Origin: Eopsaltria australis
Taxonomy: Eukaryota > Chordata > Aves > Passeriformes > Petroicidae
Reading direction: 5' to 3'
NCBI GenBank assembly: GCA_034509425.1
Contig: JAVTVJ010000297.1
Coordinates: 620,001-684,000 of the forward strand
Length of the DNA stretch: 64,000 nucleotides
The notes beneath the pieces are model-generated. The model saw only the letters and a program-made list of their open reading frames with translations, was not told the origin of the DNA and ran no database searches. How positions within the stretch are numbered: the first letter of the stretch is position 1; the number at the start of each line of letters is the position of its first letter. Shown piece by piece: positions 58,236 to 64,000 of this stretch. A program made the translations under genes and the position numbers.

Positions 58236-58963
58236 CTCCCTTAAGCTTGGAATTTTTGGAAAAACCCAATTAAACCCAAACCATTCCATTGGAGTTGTAC
58301 ATATTTCATTAGAGTTGTGTTTTTTTTTTTTTTCCCATTTAGGAGTTCATTAACCCATTGGAAATATTTAAATAATAATAATAATAACAATTCCAATAAT
58401 GTCTATAATGTTACTCTGAATTTATTTTCCTATCTTACCCTAAACCCTTTCTTCTTTGAAAGTGGATCCTTGTTAAATTGATGGAGAGGCTCTTCCCATC
58501 TGCTCCTGTCTTGGATTTCAGCTCCGTTGGATGCCAGGAGGTTTTTACTCTTTGAGGGATAAAAAGCTCCCTGCCCTGAGCTGACACTGACAAATGGAGC
58601 CCTTTTATTTGCTGGACTCCCAACACAAACCTGCCTGCCACAGCCAGGAGGGACTGTTCAATATTTCCCTCTAAAAAAGGATTTGGAGGCAGCAGAATCC
58701 CTGCAGGCAAATTCCCCATCCCAAGCACCTGCCAAGGTGGGAGGGGGAGGCTCAGCCCCTGGACAAAAGCTCCAAAGTTAAACATTTTTATTCCAGGTTT
58801 CTATTCCAAGATGTGTCCCACTTTTATTTATTTTTAGCCTGGTGTGCCACAAAAATGAACTTCTAAGTGTTGAAAATGGAAGGCCTTTATTTTTGCCAGC
58901 CAGAATTAAATCACTGAAATGATTTCTCCACTCTGTTATCACATCTGAGGGTTCAACCTTTTA

Positions 58964-59210
58964 TTTCTTTTTCTTTCTCCTCTTCTCTTCTCTTCTCTTC
59001 TCTTCTCTTCTCTTCTCTTCTCTTCTCTTCTCTTCTCTTCTCTTCTCTTCTCTTCTCTTCTCTTCTCTTCTCTCCTCTCCTCTCCTCTCCTCTCCTCTCC
59101 TCTCCTCTCTTCTCTTCTCTTCTCTTCTCTTCTCTTCTCTTCTCTTCTCTTCTCTTCTCTTCTCTTCTCTTCTCTTCTCTTCTCTTCTCTTCTCTTCTTT
59201 CTCTTTTTTT
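58964..59210 (+). repeat. 247-nt pure pyrimidine tract, (CTTCT)n with (CTCCT)n insert
   Basis: Uninterrupted C/T on the + strand for 247 nt: (TCTTC)n, then about eight CTCCT-type units, then (TCTTC)n again. Confidence 0.96.
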
Positions 59211-60407
59211 ACTCCAGCCTGGGGAGATAAAACCCACAGATGATAACGAGAGTGTTCTCAGTCTGAATGAATGCTTAAAAGTAGATCCAGCTGCTTGTGA
59301 TTTCCAAAATCACAAAATCTCCCAGACTTTATGGCTTTCAGATGACCATATTTGCCTCAAAATTCATTTTGGGTGCCAATCCATGTACAAAAGGTGTGTT
59401 TGTCTCTCCTCTTTTTGGGTTCCAGGATTGCCAGGGAATATTTTCTGTGAGATCAAGAGCCTTTCTGCAGCTTTGCCAGGGCACGGTTAGGACTTCAGAA
59501 CTTCCCACAGGAAAAAACACTCCTGTTGAAATTGTTTTGGACAGGTGTAATAAATCAGGATAAATGATGGAATCAACCTCTGGGCTTTCTTCTTGCCAGG
59601 GAACATTTCTTGGAGTAAGTGATGACATCTTCCTCAAAGAAAAGAGGGAGGAAGTGAATTATCTACAGCAAAGGTCACTGCTCTGTTCCCTGACTCTTTT
59701 AAAAATCTTTTTGAGGAAAACCAAACCCTTTTAAATTCCTTTCTCACACCTGACTCTCTTTACCTGCTGCACCCTCTTTGACTGAGGGCTTGGATTCTCT
59801 CCTGCATCCTGCAGCTTCCCGTCAGCCTTTATGTGCAATAAATTACCTACAAAGTGATTTCAACCTGCATTTCATTCAAAAATACCCGAACAATCCCCCC
59901 AGAATTAACCAGAAGCTGCAGCTCCTTTCCTTTGTCTCAATAATGGAAGTTCTTTCCAGATTAGGAGGAGTCACCCTCTGGCTGCAGAGAAATCATTTGA
60001 ATTCCCCCTCGCTGGCAGGATCCTCCCCCATCTGTGGGCACATTTCATTCATTATTTTGTATTAAACCCAGAGGTGTTATTAAAATCCAATATAATTCCT
60101 GATCTGCAGGGAGCTCTGTGATAGCTGGAACAGAAGAAGCTGAAAAACAACATTTAAATCTTCATGGATGTGCCCATTTCAGTGTGGCTTTGATGGATAT
60201 TTTCGTGTTCTCTCACCTGTGCAAGTGCTGGGCAAATAAAACCAATTTCTTTCAAAAAGCAGGAGCTGAGCAAGTCTGAGCTTGTGAGGGCAGAGCTGAG
60301 GGAGAGGAGGGGATGAGGAACTCCTGAGATGGGATCAGAGAGCGAAATCTGTGGCTGCTGGGAACAAAATCTGAGCCCCTTCCAGGTGATAGCACAGGGG
60401 GCAAAAT
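59211..60407. other. Gene-free interval; CLRN3 not found
   Basis: In mammals CLRN3 follows FOXI2 on the opposite strand. Neither this interval nor the rest of 48-64 kb shows an exon I can match to a clarin four-helix protein, so the gene probably lies beyond the window. Confidence 0.4.
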
Positions 60408-60960
60408 GATTTTGGGTTTGTAGTAGTTTTAGGTTGTATGGTTTTGGGTTTGTAGTAGTTTTAGGTTGTATGGTTTTGGGTTTGTAGTAGTTCTTTGGGT
60501 TTGTATAGGCCTCGTAGGCCTTAAGGTAGGCCTTGGGTGTTGTCTTTGTTAGGTTAAAGTGTAGTTATAGAAACCTCTGTATTTGTGTGTTTTTTCTGTA
60601 ATGATTGCTTATGATAAGATTAATGAGATGATTGCTTAGTGAATATAAGTAAGAACAATAAATTGGTTGCAATAATCCTGAGAAACGTTAGAGGGGAGTA
60701 GGAAAAGGGGGCTGAAATTTATGTTTGGGTAAAAACGATATCTGCAATAGAAACGGTCTCGAAGCTGAAACTCATGCTTGAGTGACAACAATGGATTAGT
60801 GTTGAATTAATGATTAACTGATGATCACAGGCTGGTTGTTGTATAAATGTCACCATTTTTCGGACCCAAGGCAAAGCCTGATTTGAGGTCCCACGTTCCC
60901 TGGCTCCCAGGGCCCTCCAATGAAGCACCCATAGAATCATTCTGTTATCTGTATACATAA
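60408..60960 (+). mobile_element. Candidate ERVL-type solo LTR
   Basis: A ~550-bp block is unlike its surroundings. It starts with 32-bp units (GGTTTGTAGTAGTTTTAGGT) and contains TTGTATAAATGTCACC as a possible LTR promoter. About 100 bp later is ATAGAATCATTCTGTTATCT. No internal retroviral coding sequence flanks it. The organisation resembles avian ERVL LTRs, but I could not define termini or a target-site duplication. Confidence 0.4.
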
Positions 60961-61644
60961 TCATATCATCATTGTGTTTCCCTACGCTAACCCAGGCAGG
61001 ATTGACAGATGGAGATGGATGCTGATGGATCCTCAGCTTTCTTCCCTCTAGTGCAGCCCAGGCCTGGAAAATCACAATTTCTGTGCTGAAAAAGCTCCTT
61101 TAGAAATGGAACTGCTCCTGCAGAGGGGAGTTGGACCCTTGAACACCCCCAGCCAGCAGCAGCTCCCTTCTGTGGTCACTTGGGTGGGTTCTGTTTGATT
61201 TTCTTGGATATTTAACAAATAAAACACATTATTTATGGTATCTGCCACAATCCTCTTCATTTCTCCTTTTTGCTGCTGTTTTCTCCCCTCAGCCACGCTA
61301 TGAAATCTGATAAATCCATGGCTTTGTGCTTTAAAAGCTTCTTTTTAACCCCCAGCTGGTGAAACATCCACTTAAACACTGGTGTTTCCCCTGCCTGCCC
61401 AAGGGTGGCAGCAAATAGCAAAATAAATTTTTTTTTTTTATTATTTCACATTGCAAACTCTGAAGTGTTTTCTGGGAATAATCCAATTTATCCCTTGGGC
61501 TGAGGAGAAAGGGCTTCAAAATGCACCCATTTTCTCTTTAAATCTTTATTTCTGACCATTATTGGCCAAGAACTTCATCAGTTCAGATTAATTTTTTTTG
61601 AAATATTGTATTGTCACTTTCCTCTGGGCTTTTTTGGGGCAAGT

Positions 61645-61690
61645 TTATTATTATTACTATTACTATTATTATTATTATTATTATTATTAA
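61645..61690 (+). repeat. (TTA)n microsatellite
   Basis: About 14 TTA/CTA triplets, ending in TTAACATAATA. Confidence 0.93.
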
Positions 61691-62035
61691 CATAATATTG
61701 ATAATTAGCCAAAAATCTTTTCCCAGGTCCATTCCATCCCCCTGTGCTCATTCCCACAGAGCTGGGATGTCAATTAGAGCCTTCAAATTAATAGAATTTG
61801 GGAAATACCTTTTCTTTTTTTTGTGTCTTAAGGAGGTGAAATAGAATATTCCTGGTCATGTAGAGTCAGGGAAGTTCTCCCTGTCCCTCCCTGATTTTCT
61901 TGCTTCTGATTTCCAGCTTTCCAGCAAAATAAACCGGGAATGCCAAGGGAAGGAATCCTTGGAAGGAGCCTGCTGCCCTCTCATGGCTCCCGCAGCAAAC
62001 AGCCAGGAGGAAAATGGGAATAAACAGCTGCGAGG

Positions 62036-62312
62036 AGGCAAAATTCCCTCCTTCTCCTGCAAAATTCCCTCCTTTCCCAGCAAAATTCCCTCCTTTTCCA
62101 GCAAAATTCCCTCCTTCTCCTGCAAAATTCCCTCCTTTCCCTGAAAAAATTCCCTCCTTTTCCAGCAAAATCCCCTCCTTCTCCTGCAAAATTCCCTCCT
62201 TTCCCAGCAAAATTCCCTCATTTCCCTGCAAAATTCCCTCCTTTCCCAGTAGAATTCCCTCCTTTCCCAGCAAAATTCCCTCCTTTCCCTGCAAAATTCC
62301 CTTTTTCCAAGC
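62036..62312 (+). repeat. ~20-bp minisatellite (CAAAATTCCCTCCTTTCCCA)n, 13 copies
   Basis: Thirteen units differ mainly at their 3' ends (CCAG, CCTG, TCCTG). Periodic open frames exist on both strands but only reflect the repeat. Confidence 0.95.
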
Positions 62313-62811
62313 ACAGGGAGCAGAAGCAGGACCTGCTGAGCAGGAAGGGGTAACTCCAAGTCCTGAGTTATTCCAGGGAATTCTGTTTTGGGGGGATTTT
62401 ATTCCCTGATTTTTCAGTTCCTTCTCTTCCAAGAGGTTGTTTTGATGTGGTTTGGGCAGCAGAGGAATTCTCCTCCAGCAGGAAACTCCTTAATTCCTGG
62501 AAATCCCATTAATTCCTTGGGATAATTGGGTGATTCAGGATTTAAGTGGAAGTGCCCAAGGTCGGGTTGGAAAACGAGATTACAAAGATCAATTGTCAGG
62601 AACTGCCTGGATTTGGAAGGTCCTGCTTGGAATTAAATGACAAAATAAGAAAATTCTGGAATTCTCCATCTCCTGGAAGGGAAAAGGGTGACCAGGAGTT
62701 ATCCAGGATAGGGATGAGCAACAGGAATTCCAACAGGAATCTGCTGAAGGAAAAGCTCAGCAGAAGGAGGGATTGCTCATCCCCACTGCAGCCACTTCCA
62801 GGCTGAAGGAA

Positions 62812-63235
62812 GGGTAAAAAATGAGGGAAAAGAGGAAAAAAGAGCAGGGGGAAAAAGGGGAAAAGGTAAAAAAGGAAGAATAAAAAATGAGGGAAAAGAA
62901 GAAAAAAGTTAAAGTAAAAAAAGGGAGAAAAGGAAGGGTAAAAATGAAGGAAAAGAGGAAAAAAGGAAGGGTAAAAATGAGGGAAAAGAGGAAAAGAGAT
63001 CAGGCAATAAAAGGGGAAAAGGTAAAAAAGGAATGGTAAAACTGAGGGAAAAGAGGAAAAAAGGTAAAAAGGGAGAAAAAGGAAGGGTAAAAATGAGGGA
63101 AAAGAGAAAAAAGGGTAAAAAAGGGAGAAAAGGAAGGGTAAAAACGAGGGAAAAAAGGAAAAAAGATCAGGTTAAAAAAAAAAAAAAAACCAGGGAAAGG
63201 TAAAAAAGGAAGCAAAAAGAGGGAAAAAAAATCAA
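62812..63235 (+). repeat. Purine-rich low-complexity array (GGGAAAAGAGGAAAAAAG)
   Basis: Loose repetition of GAGGGAAAAGAGGAAAAAAG and GGAAGGGTAAAAATGA over ~420 bp. On this strand it is purine-rich, opposite to the four long pyrimidine tracts. Confidence 0.9.
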
Positions 63236-63551
63236 AGGATGTAACCCAATCCAAGCTTGCATTGGGTTTTAGGAGCTGGGGAAGGAATTGTGTGGCTCCT
63301 GCCAAGCAGGCAGCCCTGGGGATGGATGGGGCTGTGTCCAGTGCACTTAAACCCTTAATGAGCACAAATCCCGGCAGCTCCCCTCAGGTGAGAGGGGAAA
63401 AGCTGCCACTGGCAGCCTGATGCTCTCCTGGAAGGAAAATCGAGCTCCCCTCTTAAACTAAACCCGGTAATTTCACACATCCATCACCCGGGGTGTTGTT
63501 ATTCCTTGGGAGCTGGGTCTGAGCAGGGCAGGGGAAGGATCCTGCCCCAAA

Positions 63552-63690
63552 CTGCCTGGAAGGTGATTCCCCCTCAACATCCCAATTCCAAATTCTGCCC
63601 CAGGTCAGAAATGCTGGAAGGTGATTCCCTCTCACCATCCCAGTCCCAGCTCCTCCTCACCTGTGCCCCAGGTCAGAAATGCTGGAAGCT
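63552..63690 (+). repeat. Tandem duplication, two ~60-70-bp copies
   Basis: CTGGAAGGTGATTCCC through CCAGGTCAGAAATGCTGGAA is present twice in tandem with several differences. Confidence 0.8.
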
Positions 63691-64000
63691 GAGCTTGAGT
63701 GCAGAGAACAGCAGGGGGATTATCCAGCAAGACACCCCCTGCTCCCCTCTCTTCCTCCTTTCACCTCCCAAAGCAGAAATCCGAGGTTGTCCCTCACTCC
63801 CAGCCTGTCCCTAATGGTTGCTCTGACTCAATAAGTGACTGATTTTTCCCCTGGCTCAGTAAATCACTTGGAAGCTTCTACTAAAGTGGTGCTGATGGAA
63901 CTGCAGGGTTTAAAATAACCACATATAACATTAACTGGGCCATACATCCTCACCTGGCTCTCTGCAGGGGCACAGGACAAGCAGGGATGGCTTTGGATTA

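Overview
The window is animal nuclear DNA, almost certainly from a bird and most likely a passerine. About two dozen 3'-end fragments of CR1-type LINEs lie in both orientations. Most of the rest is intergenic DNA rich in minisatellites and very long pyrimidine tracts. The two genes I recognise are vertebrate, intron-containing and in conserved order. There are no bacterial operons, CRISPR arrays or rRNA, and I recognised no tRNA genes.

Two protein-coding genes can be supported, both on the + strand. The first is NPS, the neuropeptide S precursor, reconstructed here as three coding exons (15280-15287, 15396-15468, 17315-17509) giving 91 residues. A TATAAA box lies 85 bp upstream of the start. 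The 20-residue peptide follows a Lys-Arg cleavage site at the extreme C-terminus. The second is a FOXI-class forkhead gene, assigned as FOXI2, with two coding exons (46779-47190 and 47392-47579) giving 199 residues inside a CpG island. The order NPS then FOXI2 on one strand matches human 10q26.2 (DOCK1/INSYN2A - NPS - FOXI2 - CLRN3 - PTPRE). That synteny is what picks FOXI2 over FOXI1 or FOXI3.

Layout: 1-15190 is intergenic, with minisatellites, a 483-nt uninterrupted pyrimidine tract and several CR1 pieces. 15195-17509 is NPS; its second intron holds one copy of an unidentified ~250-bp repeat and a 225-nt pyrimidine tract ending 41 nt before the last exon. 17510-46570 is a ~29-kb intergenic interval with many tandem arrays: a CCATGG-rich array, a CR1 tail expanded into a satellite, a 71-bp array, an alternating A/B array and a 36-bp array 1.6 kb upstream of FOXI2. 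46620-47740 is the FOXI2 CpG island. 47750-64000 is intergenic with CR1 fragments, tandem arrays and two LTR-like segments. I could not find CLRN3 or PTPRE exons there.

The two genes are neighbours by conserved synteny, not by shared function: NPS is a secreted neuropeptide acting on NPSR1, and FOXI proteins are nuclear transcription factors. The most interesting signals are an unclassified repeat family with two direct copies bracketing NPS exon 3 and a third inverted copy; a FOXI2 protein that ends soon after the DNA-binding domain and whose intron is an open-frame 12-nt minisatellite; a ~60-bp direct repeat flanking FOXI2; and the higher-order alternating array at 43.1-43.7 kb.
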